DNA from: Hydractinia symbiolongicarpus
Taxonomy: Eukaryota > Cnidaria > Hydrozoa > Anthoathecata > Hydractiniidae
Length of the DNA: 64,000 bases
Assembly: GCF_029227915.1 (NCBI RefSeq)
Contig: NC_079883.1
Span: 4,030,001 to 4,094,000, forward strand
Direction: 5' to 3'
The position numbers and the translations under genes are program-made. How positions within the stretch are numbered: the first letter of the stretch is position 1; each line of letters begins with the position of its first letter. The notes under the pieces were generated by a model. The model did not search any database. It was not told where the DNA came from and saw nothing but the letters and a program-made list of their open reading frames with translations. Positions 53,015-64,000 of the stretch are shown here, piece after piece.

Positions 53015-54212
53015 ATTTACACTCAATTTGTGTCCTTATCAAAACTATAGCAGTAGTTAGCTAAACCAACAACAGACAAGTTGTATAACTAAACATAATT
53101 AGGTCACTAGTGCTAGCTAGCTGTGTATAGTGTTTATGCAAGTTTTATTACATAAGAATGCTCCTCAATTTAAGAAATTCAGCAATTGTTCGTGCTTGCT
53201 AGCTAAGATGTCTATAATCTTGCAGCATGCTAAATGTAGCTGGCAGAAGACATGGTGTTAGCTTCAGCTATCCACTTGCCTAAAGCAGAATAAAAACAAG
53301 TGTAGCTAGCTATAACAAATTCCAAAAAATATCCAGCTACTAGCTAGTGTCTTTTGCTAGCTAGCTACACCAGCTAACTACAATATGAAATCTTAAAGTT
53401 AAAACATTGTCAAAATTATACAAATACCTTTCAGTAATCAAAAGGTAATGAAAAATTCCTTGATTAATAGTTTTTAGGTCTAAAGAGCAGTAAACACCAT
53501 CAATAAAACCACAGAGTAGTCCTGTCCCCTCGTCTGTTTGTTTTTTATGGCGCTCCAAGATGGCCGATTGTCAGAAGTCTCTCTTTTAAGTTGTTAGTGT
53601 ACTGGGTAACTTGGTACGTATACCAATAATGGTTATTAAATCGGGGGTTGTATTATTCTGCAATTTGGGGATTTGAGGCTCCAAAAAAGGCTTTGTTTCC
53701 TTTTGTTAAAAACAAAAATCCATCAAAAAGGGACGTGCCATTATAGTTTACATCCTAGAATTATTTGAACATTGGAATATCAAAAAATTAAGCCTTATCT
53801 TTAAATTATAAAATCTCATTATCTGCGCAGCTGCTGCAACGACGAGCCTTGTTTGTTTGCAAAAAGTCAGCTTGACATTCTTGGAGAAATGCGATTTTAA
53901 TATTTTAAGGTCTATGATTTGGTTCGTTATTTTCTACGATAAGTTCAATTCACAATTCGATTGCTTTTTTCCAGTTAAGGCAAATTATAATGTTATTATA
54001 AAACTAATAATGGGACATTAGTTTGGTTGTACTATTCCTCTTCGTGTGCTGAAAAATGAATTTAACCCTGAAATATTATATTTTTTTTGTTATAATCTTT
54101 ATTATTTTGCCAGGAAGGCTTGCCATGACAAATTTGAACAATTTTTATTAAGTGGCTGGGAAAATACAGGTACATTCAATATTCTGCAGAATGATACAAC
54201 CAAATTGTGATA
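53015..54212. other. Right, mostly non-coding part of the SET-recombinase element
   Basis: Contains many GCTAGCTAGC-type stretches (53100-53370). A minus-strand open stretch (53558-53395) ends in a good donor (GAAAG|GTATTTG) but has no ATG; it might be a 5' exon of the SET gene. Near 53565 there is a CCAAGATGGCCG sequence, a YY1-like promoter-type site. Confidence 0.35.
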
Positions 54213-54401
<189 letters not shown>

Positions 54402-55084
54402 TATATTTTGGCGCTAATATTTATTCATCTTCATTAAGCAGACATTGCACGCTTGTGCGCCGAGTGCGTTGAGCACGTCGTGCGCTTTTAACTGTGTACG
54501 CCGCACTGCGACCATAATCAGCGCGTGCAAAAGCGCTCTGAAATATTGTGCAATATTGAGTGCTTTAATGCGTGCACTTTGAACCGACGTGCTGAAAAAC
54601 TGAAGTGGACTTTTGCCTTTAGCTTAACTTTTCTATCAACGCTGCAGCGCATTCATTTGCGGCTCATGTCAAGGCTATTCATTGGCACACATACATTGCG
54701 CAATATGAGTTGGCGTGCAGAAAGCGCCCCTGCGCTTTGTTGGGAAGCAGTCGGTGGACGGCAAGTTTCATGAGTAAACAAAATTTAAAGATGGCGGCAA
54801 ACACATGAGGTCTTTTGAAACTGAAATATTAACATTCATTCTAGACCCACCTACCCCTGACAGACGTCAAGCAAGTTTATTAGTTTCGAATTAAGCATTT
54901 ATTTTTTGTCACAATGACCACTCTGCTAATGCTAAGGCTCTCTACCACAACGGGTTTGATTGTCAGTTAGTTAGCTAGGCAACACACATTCATAGCAAAC
55001 CGCCAACAAACAGGTGATGTATGTAGGTATGTGATATATGATGTGCATATTTTACATGGATAGCCTCACAAATATCGAGGGATA
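54402..55084. other. Gap with GC-richer, CGTGC-rich stretch
   Basis: 54440-54760 is GC-richer than its surroundings and repeats GCACG / CGTGC words many times; part of it (AGTGGACTTT context at 54603) resembles 62993-63010. No gene seen. Confidence 0.35.
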
Positions 55085-55388
55085 TACCCTGTCTATTATT
55101 TCCAGGAGGGGCCATGGCTTAGATGGAGAGTCCTAGAGTATTTAATGCTCCATTTTGAGCTACACAGACCCAATTAATTAGGGGTCACTACACTTAAACA
55201 GACAACTCCCAGCAACATCCAACAGTCCACACAGTGTGCCATCTCCCCAAGTTCCCTCACATGGCTTGGGTTAACCCTGGGCTATGGTAGCATTCACTCG
55301 CCCATGTTGACTTGCCGTCAAGAGGGAATCGAACTCCTGTCTCCCGCACAGAGTACGAGAGCTATAACCACTAATCTACGGCGCCACA
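55085..55388 (-). mobile_element. tRNA-derived SINE
   Basis: On the minus strand the unit starts GTGGCGCCGTAGATTAGTGG, with an A-box-like TTAGTGGTTATAG, and a B box GAGTTCGATTCCC about 45 bp later, then a roughly 220-bp body. It reads as a tRNA-like head plus tail, so a SINE that integrated in reverse. Confidence 0.75.
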
Positions 55389-55499
55389 ATGTCTAACCTA
55401 ACAGCCCTCTAAATTCACCACAACAGCATTTAGCTTTGCTGGTGTGAGATATAAAAAAATTTTACTCACAATCTTATATATTTTTTATATAATTACCTA

Positions 55500-56726
55500 T
55501 ATTCAGTATGGCACTTTAGCCTAAAGTACCTGATGGGGTAATATTAACTGATCGAGTGAGTCTGCAACATCCCAATGGAGTAAGGCATGCCCCAATCTGG
55601 TGAGTACTTTTTCTGCTTTAACTAAGGGCAAGCTGCTGGTGAAAATTGCATTCCATTTATTGTTTACACGTTATACTATTGTACAATCAAGGAAAACTTT
55701 TAAATATGCTGTTAGAGTATAAATAGTATGTTACCTTCAAATAAAACATTCAATACAACTTATATAAGCGAATTCAGCGTAAATATGCTGTGTTAAACTT
55801 TGAATGCTAATATACAGCTTTTTTCTCTGGTTGCATTGTGTTTTGTTTTTTAATGTAAGGAATAATTTAAAATGTAGCTTTGTTAATTAAACCATGTTCA
55901 TTTAACGAAGAGTTTATGAAATAGCACGCTTTTAGCCAAAGTATAGTTTAATTTGCCTGTAGATAGGCATATTAAAATGTATACAAACAAAATAAGCGAG
56001 ATAAAAGTAAATATCGCTGTGACTTGTCGTGATCTTGCCTGTCATGCGGTTTTGATTGAATGAAAACAAGATGGATATTGCCGCCTATTTAAGCGAGGGG
56101 AGAGTTTCCGCGTAAAAGCACATGTTCCCTACATCAAATTTTTGATTGGTTTATAATAATTGAAGGTGATCATACATACTTGCTTCCTGGCACCAAAAAA
56201 GATGCAAATTTCGGCTTAAGTCTGTGAATTTTGAAAAAATTTGTTTTTAACAGAAAATGCCCACACTTTTTACGGTGTATGCGGCTTATCAGCACCCTTG
56301 TTACAAACCACATCAAAAAACTTTACATAGTCAGATTATAAGTTTTGTTTTTCAATCGGGAGTATGTTCTTTCTTCGAAACTTCAAAACATGTCAAAAGA
56401 AGGTATATATATATAGGACACAGATTGGTGCATGTTTTCACATATGAAGAGAATATCCAAGTGGGTGACCTCATTTATATTGTAGTAAGGTAAAGCAGGG
56501 TTGCAGTAACATATGCTAACTTGATCTGGTAATCCAATTCAGGTGACCTTATATATATAATATAGTAAGGTGAACCAGGACTGCAGTAACATAAACTAAC
56601 TTAATTGGGTGATAGTAGGAGGTCAAGGCTGAATTACTCGTTCCAGTAAACACAATTAAGTCATGTTGCATGGCTCACTTAATCGGGTAATATTAACCGA
56701 TTGGGCTAAAGTGTTGTACTTATATA
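55500..56726. mobile_element. Non-autonomous DNA transposon with about 60-bp imperfect TIRs
   Basis: CACTTTAGCC, TAATATTA and TGCAAC occur in that order from 55512 and, inverted, ending near 56720. Two copies of a TAAGGT(A/G)AA(G/C)CAGG.(T/C)TGCAGTAACAT(A/A)-type motif lie inside (56487 and 56566). No transposase frame is visible in 1.2 kb. Confidence 0.6.
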
Positions 56727-57105
56727 ACCTGTATTCTTTCTGTAGTTACATACACAAAAAATGTGCTGTTAATAACGAATGCAAAATGTCAAGTTTTATG
56801 AGGAGTTCAGGAAATTTATGCCACTGAGAAGCACACCTAAAATACTTGAGATTTTTTTCAGGCTGGAGAGAAATTACTTCACGGTTTTTTGTCCTAGACA
56901 TATTTGAAAATGCATTTAGGGAATTTTCATTATTCATTATATTACCATCCATGGTTTGTACAGTCAGATACAGAAGATAAATTGTCCAGGGGTTTGATGA
57001 TTAAAACAACAGTGCACAACACACAAAAGCTCCACATAAAAATACAATAAGAACGGCATTTTCTTTCTAGTCTGATAATTCTAAATGGTTTGCCTTTTTC
57101 ATTAT

Positions 57106-57136
<31 letters not shown>

Positions 57137-57704
57137 GTTTAAAATTATATAATAAGAATCTTATCTTTATGCAACAGTACTTTGTAAGATTAGTTTTAAT
57201 ATTTCTACATGTGGTTACCCTAAATATGTATTGTAGCGAGCTTTTCATGATATTGCTACAAAACTGGCCACAAACATTTGTTAGTACATTAGAGGACAAT
57301 TGAGATAACAAAAATTTAAATGATTTATACTGTTTAAAATGACACCATCATATGTTTCCGTACTCAAAGACAAGTTGAAACGTTGGAATGTAATCATAGG
57401 AGGAAGAAACCTGTTTCAAACGTTTTAGATGTATATAGTTTGTTTTGATCACCTGTGTACTGAATGAGTTAGCATGACAACAGATGTAGCGTTATACCAA
57501 CATTTTTGTGACTATTCTATGACTTAAAATTATGGTAAATCATGCTGTGATTCATAAGTTATTACATAAAAGTTTTAAGGGAAGTTAAAATAACCCTTCT
57601 GGCCTGAATTGGGTTAACTATGTAAAGTCAAGTGTGATAAAGATAAGTTTTATAGATTATTATCAATAATATCTAATTAAATGAAAATTTTAGAATAAAA
57701 TGAC
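56727..57704. other. Upstream region of EXOSC5
   Basis: About 1 kb with a 29-base T-run (57108-57136) and no recognised gene or promoter element. Confidence 0.4.
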
Positions 57705-60700
57705 ATGAGACAACTGGAGTGTGAACTAGCGTTGCTCCAAAAGCCAGATGGATCTGCTCTGTTTCAACAAGGTTGGCATTATATTAGTATTTTGGTAAAA
57801 TTGATTTCATATTTATTTTGCTTTTTAGGTTAGGGAAGGTAAGGTGTTATCAAAAAAATTTATAATATTATGAGTGTCAGGAAAAATTAAGGAACTATAT
57901 ATAATGATGACTTCAGTTTTCATGTTCTTCAAAGGCTCACACCAGTCTTTGTATAATACAAAATCATTTTTCTAAAGTTCCAAACTTTGATTTATTGTCT
58001 TAGCAAAAATTTTCATAGACCATTTTTAATAAGAATATTTTTAGGATTCTTTTGCAAAAATTCTTACAAAAACTACAAAAGTTCCTTTCACAAATCCTAA
58101 TAGACAACCCAGGGTTTCCAATACCTTGGAAGGCCAGCAGATTATCCTAGGTAGACTTTGATTACTAAGAAATGTGGGATAAAATTTAATTTCCTAAGTC
58201 TTGATCATAGTGAATTACATTCATACATTTGATGAAGTTACAGATTACAGATTGTAAATTTGATAATTCAAATAATAACTTCTAAACAAGCACAATGAAC
58301 CAAGCAGTTGAAATGGCAATAAAAAAACTGAACATCTGGTTATTTCGGTCTTGAAGCATTGAAAAGTAGAAATCCTTTGCTCAAGGTTTTTGCATATGGT
58401 GGATGTCCTGAAAAGGAAAGAGTTTATTTTTTTAAAAATAAGGTTTTTAATGCAGTTTTGTGTTGAGCATACACATTATAAAAACCTGCATTTTTTTATT
58501 ATAAGCAGGTAAAAATTTCAAATCAGACTGGGCTATGCTTGTGCAAAAAACAAAATTAGGCGTGTGGTATGCTTACCTTATGCCTATCAACGAAACAAAT
58601 TAGAAAGTTAAATATGAGCTAATTGATATGATAAATTAGTCCTGTTTTTAGCAGCCAGACAATGTATTAGTATTAATTAAGCCTGAAAAGAGTGTCTAAT
58701 TATAATACCTACAAATAACACACAGATCAGAAGGACTCACCAACGCTGAGCAATATGCTTAAAGTATTATGCTTTTAAAAAAACTTGTAATGAGCTGTTA
58801 ACACTTTACATGCAAATTTTTTTTTTTTGTTTTTTTTTTGTAAAGATGAAGGTATAAGTAACCCTGCACACTATCTTCCCAAGTGCTGCAAAGATGGTGA
58901 TCCGAGTGAAAAAAAAACCCACAACTTCGATGCTATCTTTCTAGCATATGTAGTAGACGAGGTGAGGATACTACCTCCTTACAACATACCAAGAGGGTGA
59001 GGCATTTACCTTTCTACCAACACGTACCAACGAGAAATCACAGAGTGATGCACTCAAGTACCAACAGGACAATAGAATTTGCCGCAATTGTTAAGCAATC
59101 AAAGGTGATTGCCACACTTAATTCATTATTGCCACACTTAATTCATCATCTTTGCAGCACTTGGAAAGATAATATGCAGGGTTACTCATACCAATATATT
59201 TCTTATTTACACAATCTGCATTAAGAAGTTTATTGTACCATCTAATTTATCTTATATATTTAGTCAGAAAGGCTCAACGTAGGAGCCCACAATTGTGGGA
59301 TACTATTTGATGTGAGGACTCATGAGAAAACTCCTGTCTGTCAGCATCTAAATATTTTTAACAACAGGACACTCTTTGTGTGAAATTGGAATTACAGTTA
59401 TTATCAAGAGTTTCCTGATCGAACCTGGAGAGTTGGAACAGTTGCGTTTAGCTAACAGTTTTCATCTCTGACTGTATATATAGCTATTTATATATCCCCT
59501 TAAAAATTAGTCAGTTAGGCTCAACCTACAAACCTGGGATCCAGTGATTGAGGCATTTTTTTTCCTTCAGGGAAATAAATAAATATTTCAAGTATACCCT
59601 AACGGATTACCAAAAATTCATAAACAGGGTAATTCAATTTAACCAATAGTCTCTTGCACTGGAACACAGTTATACAATCTATCAACATCTGTTGCTTCTA
59701 TCCTCAGCAAAATTACAGCCAGTGACCATAGCAAGAACTCAAAAAAATTCTCAGAATACATCAGAGAAATAAAGATAGCAGACAACAAATGCATGGTATC
59801 ATTTGATGTCACATCAGTCTACACAAATGATGCTGCATTTGGTGAAAAGACAAAGATTCCAGTACTGGATTTTCTGCGTTTGGTTGAACATGTTTTAACA
59901 AAAACACGGTATCTGTTTAATAACAAACTTCTACACTCAAATTGACAGAGTTGCCATGGAAGGTCCTATACATCGTTGGTAGATGCTGCAATATACATGC
60001 AAGATCTTTAGACGATAGCATTACATCAATTTACCAGTACCTTAACTACGAACCAAACAACAGTAAAATTGCAAAGAAAGTGTTATCTCTTCATTACTGA
60101 ATCAAGCCAACAGCATAGTCAGTGACAAAAAGGACAAAAAACAAAAAATTTAGCATGTGAAGAATGCATTAATCACAAATGAATACAGTCAGAATGACAC
60201 CACACAAGTATAAAATAAATTAAAAAGAAGATCCAACGGAGACAATAGGGAAACATCAGGGGAATTTATCATATTAGAATTCCCACCTTTCGTACAAGGT
60301 ACCAGCAAGATCCCTTGTCGAGTTTACGAAATTCTGTGTAAAGATTTTGATGCAGTATAATATAGGTGAAACAATAACAAAATTTTAAGCAACGAGTTCA
60401 AGAACATATTTGATTGTGGACCACAGCTGGAGGAGGAATCAACATCCAGAGGAGGAATCAGAATCCAGAACAACGCCTTGGAAGATGAAGGAAACCATCA
60501 ACAGTGTGGAATGTGACAAACACAAAAAGCATATCGTATCAACTTCCTAAGATTTTGTTACCAGCCCTGCAGAAGAAGTAGTTATCTTCATCTAGGTCCG
60601 AAAATGTTAATTACTGTTATTAACTGTAATTAACAGCTTCTTCCTGATTGGTTAATTTTTATGAATTTTGATTCTCTGCAATTATCTAAATAGATGCTCA

Positions 60701-63248
60701 ACATCATCTTACTTTGCCCGATGATGGGAAAAGGATCTCCCGAAATGTTGCCTACTAAACTGTTATGTTTAAGAAATGATAAACTTTCCACAATAATATG
60801 AATACTAAACAGACAAACCAAAATAATATATTTAATAGGATAAAGAATTATTTTTAAAGTGGGAAGTAAATTTAATTATGTGTCCTTCAAATTTACCTTC
60901 TATGGCATAATTAGCTCGAAAAATAAAATGGCAAGCGTTTGTTTTAGCCAGACTAAAAATGTCAAGAATGTCAAAAAATATATGGAGTTATATTGAATGG
61001 ACGTAGTGTTTCAGCCCTTGTTTTTTTTTACACTTTTTTTACAGTCACTATAAAATCTTAAAATCTGTTGAAATTTAAAATACGAATTATCAGGCACAAG
61101 AAACAAAGAGTTTCCACTGTTTTCATAGCTGAAATTTAAAAGATGTTTAATTTTTATTTTATTTGCAGGTGACACCAAGGTGACGTCAGGAGTATATGGT
61201 CCTGCTGAAGTGAAAGTCAGTAAAGAACTCATCGATCGATCCTATCTAGAATGTATTTTGAAACCAAAGTCTGGAATGTCAGGTGTGTTTCTCAATTTTT
61301 TATTTGTTTGCTATGTAATAACGCTCACAAGGCTTTAATTTCAGTTTTTCTGTGTAAGGAAAATTACTTTAATTCTGTCTGTGGGTGGTGTAAGGGCCAC
61401 TTTACATGTCATAAACAAAGCCCTACTTTCACTTGGTGGTGGAGGGGGAGTGTCTATGGCATCTCGAATTAGGAATAACTTTATTATTGCATGACATTAA
61501 AATTTTCTGATTATTGATTTATACAGTTTCTGATACTTTTTTTTTTTTTTTTGCTGAAATTTTCCTGGTATATATTTTAAAAAACTATTTTCAAAGTCGT
61601 AATTTAGGTTCTATATTTGTTCTATATATGCTAATAAATGTTGTTGTACCTAAGGATACGCACGAGTAATATTTTTTTACAGTTAATATATATGACGTCA
61701 TTACTGGTACTAATGACGTCATTTCCTAAAATTTTTTTCTGCATGTGTTTGTATGAAGCGGCTCTATCAATATGAGAACTTTCAACTCATGAGTTTTTCA
61801 AGGGAATATCTCGATTTTTTTTTGTTAGTCGCAGGCACTTAACGCCCCTCGCCTAAGTCACACGGCGACGAAGACCCCAGTTATAAGAGGGTTAAAAAGC
61901 TAACATTTTTAAGAGAATGTCGCATAAAACGAGTTTGAATCTTTGCAGTAAGCTTTGCCTGAAAATTCTGGAATTGTGACCGGTGTATAACCTAAATGCT
62001 GCAAAACACGTAAAATGCATATTGCGAAAAAAGAATTGGAGTTGAAGATATTACTGTGTTGATTACTGTGAACCTTCTGAAGGATGAAACGGTAAAAACA
62101 ATAAAAAAACGTTTTCTATCAAAAACCTTTTATTATCGCACACTCTATATACATATAATATAAATGCCAGCACATATAAAAATGTATATACATCTATGCA
62201 AATGCTCTCATTCTTTGACTAGTCTTATTATTACATACCTTTTCACAGGCGTGAAAGAAAAGGCCTTAGAAGAATTCATGACACATGCTTGTCGGGATAT
62301 TTTATTGTCGGCACTACATCCTCGATCAGCTGTTCAAATCGTCATGCAAATCATGCATAATGATGGCTCGGTATGTGTTCATGTTTACACTTGATTGTAC
62401 CTTAGAAGTGGCCTCCAAAGTAGGCTTATCTCTACTAGTATACCTAGCAATAAACATTAAGGGAGGCTACCATGTAGCCTTCACGAATGGAACACAACAA
62501 CATAACGCCACTGAATCTTACTTCTTCCCGGACATCATTTTGATTTCTTCCTTTTTGCAGCTTAAGAGTTTAATTCTTTCCTTAAATTTTATAAACAGTT
62601 GCTCTCAACTTTGCTCAATGCCGCCTGTATGAGTATGGTTCATGCTGGTCTTCCAATGCGTTGCATGCTGGTAGCTGTGTGTTGTGTAATTTCAAAAGAT
62701 GACCAATACATTGTCGATCCAACAGCTGAGCAGGAAGTGGTAAGCTGTCTTCTGTATGATGTATGGGTTTTTTGTACACGCTTCTAATAGATCTACCTTA
62801 AGGCTGAAATACCCGACACAATTTTGTTATACTCGCTTCATATATGAAAAGAATATACACGTTCAGAAAAGGTATGGCACTTTTATAAATTTTCTTCTTA
62901 TTTCTTTTCTTCTTATTTGCTAGTTTTTTCGTGCACTCCTTCTTCTTCTAGTCACGACCGCGCAACGCTTAGTACGTCGTGCTTTGCAATCAAAGTGGAC
63001 TTTCCCCTTTATTATGCTTTTCGCACGTCTATTTGTGCACCAAAGATGGTAGCTATCAGAAGCGGCGAGCAAATTCCCCTCAGTCTCACTGTTTTATGAC
63101 TAGTTATTAAAATGTTGGAATACATTAATATAAAAGAATGTTTTGTTTGTGATTTCAGGGCGCTCGATGTACGTTCACCTTATCGTTTGAGTCCAAAAAT
63201 ATCAACTTAATTTCATCGCACACGACAGGTCGCTTTACAATAGAAGAG
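57705..63248 (+). CDS. EXOSC5: Exosome complex subunit RRP46 (EXOSC5), 3' end outside window
   Basis: Five exons follow one another in phase: 57705-57771, 61169-61282, 62249-62370, 62599-62739 and 63159-63248. The peptides match RRP46: [68 protein letters not shown] and the TLSF stretch. RRP46 is a catalytically inactive RNase PH-like subunit of the nine-subunit exosome ring, which threads RNA for 3'-5' decay and processing. The donor of exon 1 is GTTGGC, unusual but GT. The last exon is missing and should lie beyond 64000. The ATG at 57705 lies after a possible acceptor (TTTTAG), so a further 5' exon is possible. Intron 1 is 3.4 kb and full of mobile elements. Confidence 0.92.
58851..59194. 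mobile_element. MITE with about 50-bp terminal inverted repeats
   Basis: GGTATAAGTAACCCTGCA at 58851 is mirrored at 59177-59194; the match goes on through AAGTGCTGCAAAGATG on both sides. The 344-bp unit lies in EXOSC5 intron 1 and has no coding frame. Confidence 0.85.
59590..60800 (+). mobile_element. Decayed Penelope-like element (RT plus GIY-YIG)
   Basis: Reading with frame changes and stops, LPKIH (near 59608), then PIVSCTG-like, a [12 protein letters not shown] stretch and [12 protein letters not shown] (59792-59825) match Penelope-type reverse transcriptase. At 60315-60370 a [16 protein letters not shown] stretch looks like a GIY-YIG endonuclease, which Penelope-like elements carry after the RT. 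The tract GATGGGAAAAGGATCTCCCG near 60725 fits the usual 3' region. Many stops and deletions show it is long dead. Confidence 0.72.
61692..61722. promoter_or_regulatory. Inverted pair of CRE/ATF-type palindromes
   Basis: ATGACGTCATTA and TAATGACGTCAT form a perfect 12-bp inverted repeat around CTGGTAC. Each arm contains TGACGTCA, the full CREB/ATF site. It is in EXOSC5 intron 2. It may be regulatory or only part of a repeat. Confidence 0.4.
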
Positions 63249-63256
63249 GTGAGAAT

Positions 63257-64000
63257 TCAATTACACCATTTAAATAATCTCCTCACTTCTTTAGTAATCC
63301 ATTTGTTTCTTATTGTGATGCTGACAGGAATAATAATGAAATTCAGGTTCAAGCATAAGTTCGCCACTAGACGTATATAAACGTTTGGGTTGTGTTCGAA
63401 CACAGTATATATGACACTCGCAATGTTCGGAATTGTGCACATCATGAATAACGTTGAAAGCAGCATAGAAAACGCAGGCAGACCAATTTGGTTGTTTTTC
63501 GTCCGTTTCCTTTGAAATGGCTGCTCGTATGTCTTTGTAAGTTCATTCGATCTATTTTGTCTGGCGTCTGTTTTTATTGCAGTCTCGTCAGTGTCTTTAT
63601 TTTCTTGTTCCATAATCGATTCATTTTTGTTGTTCACCGTGAAATACGTATTTCGCATATATGCTCCCACCGTGGACGGTACCACCCTTAGCCGGTGTTT
63701 TCTGATTATCCTGTAGATGTAAATATTCACAGTGAGAACGAGAATGCAGGTAAGGACCATCGCAGATACTAAGATGATAGCATCGAAGATTGCTGTTGGT
63801 TTATCGAGAACGTGTAACAGTTCGGAAAACGCCACCATCAATGCAACCAAGATATATCCTATTACAGATAACACCGTGATTTTGTTCTTCGAAACAACAG
63901 TGTGATAATTTAACGGAAAGCGAATCAAAACGAATCGATCGCTGGTGATTAGTATAAATGTGTAGTATGTAAACATGAGCAAGGACGATCTAAAAATCTG
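63257..64000 (-). CDS. Rhodopsin-family GPCR, partial, antisense in EXOSC5
   Basis: The frame is open to the window edge, so transmembrane helices 1-2 and the start are outside. From the right edge: helix 3 ending in SDRF, the DRY-type motif that couples to G proteins; helix 4 (VIGYILVALMVAFSELL); helix 5 (AIILVSAMVLTCILVLTV); a long, charged third intracellular loop of about 75 residues; helix 6 (AFSMLLSTLFMMCTIPNIA); helix 7 (LVANLCLNLNFIIIPVSI), where the usual NPxxY is IIPVSI, and an amphipathic tail. The ligand cannot be told. No intron is seen. The stop lies only 9 bp from EXOSC5 exon 5, so the two 3' regions overlap in antisense. Confidence 0.85.
   Translation of the reverse strand, partial: QIFRSSLLMFTYYTFILITSDRFVLIRFPLNYHTVVSKNKITVLSVIGYILVALMVAFSELLHVLDKPTAIFDAIILVSAMVLTCILVLTVNIYIYRIIRKHRLRVVPSTVGAYMRNTYFTVNNKNESIMEQENKDTDETAIKTDARQNRSNELTKTYEQPFQRKRTKNNQIGLPAFSMLLSTLFMMCTIPNIASVIYTVFEHNPNVYIRLVANLCLNLNFIIIPVSITIRNKWITKEVRRLFKWCN

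Noticed and set aside
54440-54770. GC-richer stretch as a CpG island or RNA gene
   Set aside because: It is made of degenerate GCACG/CGTGC words and no promoter or RNA fold could be supported; more likely an old repeat.

Overview
The window is animal (metazoan) nuclear DNA. It is AT-rich and intron-bearing, with one conserved host gene read exon by exon (exosome subunit EXOSC5/RRP46, 57705-63248) and a rhodopsin-family receptor fragment on the opposite strand at the right edge. The compact genes, AT-rich introns and load of Polinton, Penelope, Harbinger, LINE and tyrosine-recombinase elements would suit a cnidarian such as a hydrozoan. That placement is inference; no species marker was found.

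Layout. (1) 1 to about 7.9 kb: part of a Polinton/Maverick-type (adintovirus-like) element. It has two related glycine-rich membrane-like proteins, a DD35E integrase on the minus strand, two small proteins with SAP-like N-termini (one ending in a RING finger), and a protein-primed family B DNA polymerase broken by two frameshifts. Two gene starts share a 50-bp promoter block, and two intergenic gaps share a hairpin. (2) 8-21 kb: mostly non-coding, with a 128-bp tandem repeat, foldback repeats, a Helitron/SINE-like tandem cluster and two small intronless genes (a coiled-coil protein and a repeated RL(F/Y) protein). (3) 21.0-24.1 kb: a Harbinger transposase remnant and a 5'-truncated LINE ending in an (ATT)n tail. 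(4) 24.1-41.0 kb: two head-to-tail copies of an unusual element. Each carries a C2H2 / tyrosine recombinase / Myb-like protein on the plus strand. On the minus strand each carries a multi-exon superfamily 3 helicase gene and a small gene, both with SUMO-interaction-like motifs. Each copy also has two minisatellite arrays built from the same 7-mer, repeated at 10-bp steps and facing in opposite directions. (5) 41.05-54.4 kb: a different tyrosine-recombinase element between (ATT)n arrays. It encodes a KMT5A-like SET domain, an acidic/basic linker, two C2H2 fingers and a second tyrosine recombinase, probably in one transcript, and has its own phased iterons and a 16-bp inverted repeat near its ends. 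(6) 54.4-64 kb: a tRNA-derived SINE, TIR elements, then EXOSC5 (whose first intron holds a MITE and a decayed Penelope-like element), and a GPCR gene that is antisense within the gene and ends 9 bp from an EXOSC5 exon.

How the parts fit. The strongest candidate for an undescribed system is the element at 24.1-41.0 kb. It joins a site-specific recombinase to a replicative-type helicase and iteron-like arrays, and it sits as a tandem dimer whose three junctions share a TTATAT core. This is what integration of circular replicating DNA into an (ATT)n microsatellite would leave. Neither copy is fully intact, and the broken genes differ between copies. The neighbouring SET-recombinase element uses the same kind of microsatellite site with an unrelated gene set.
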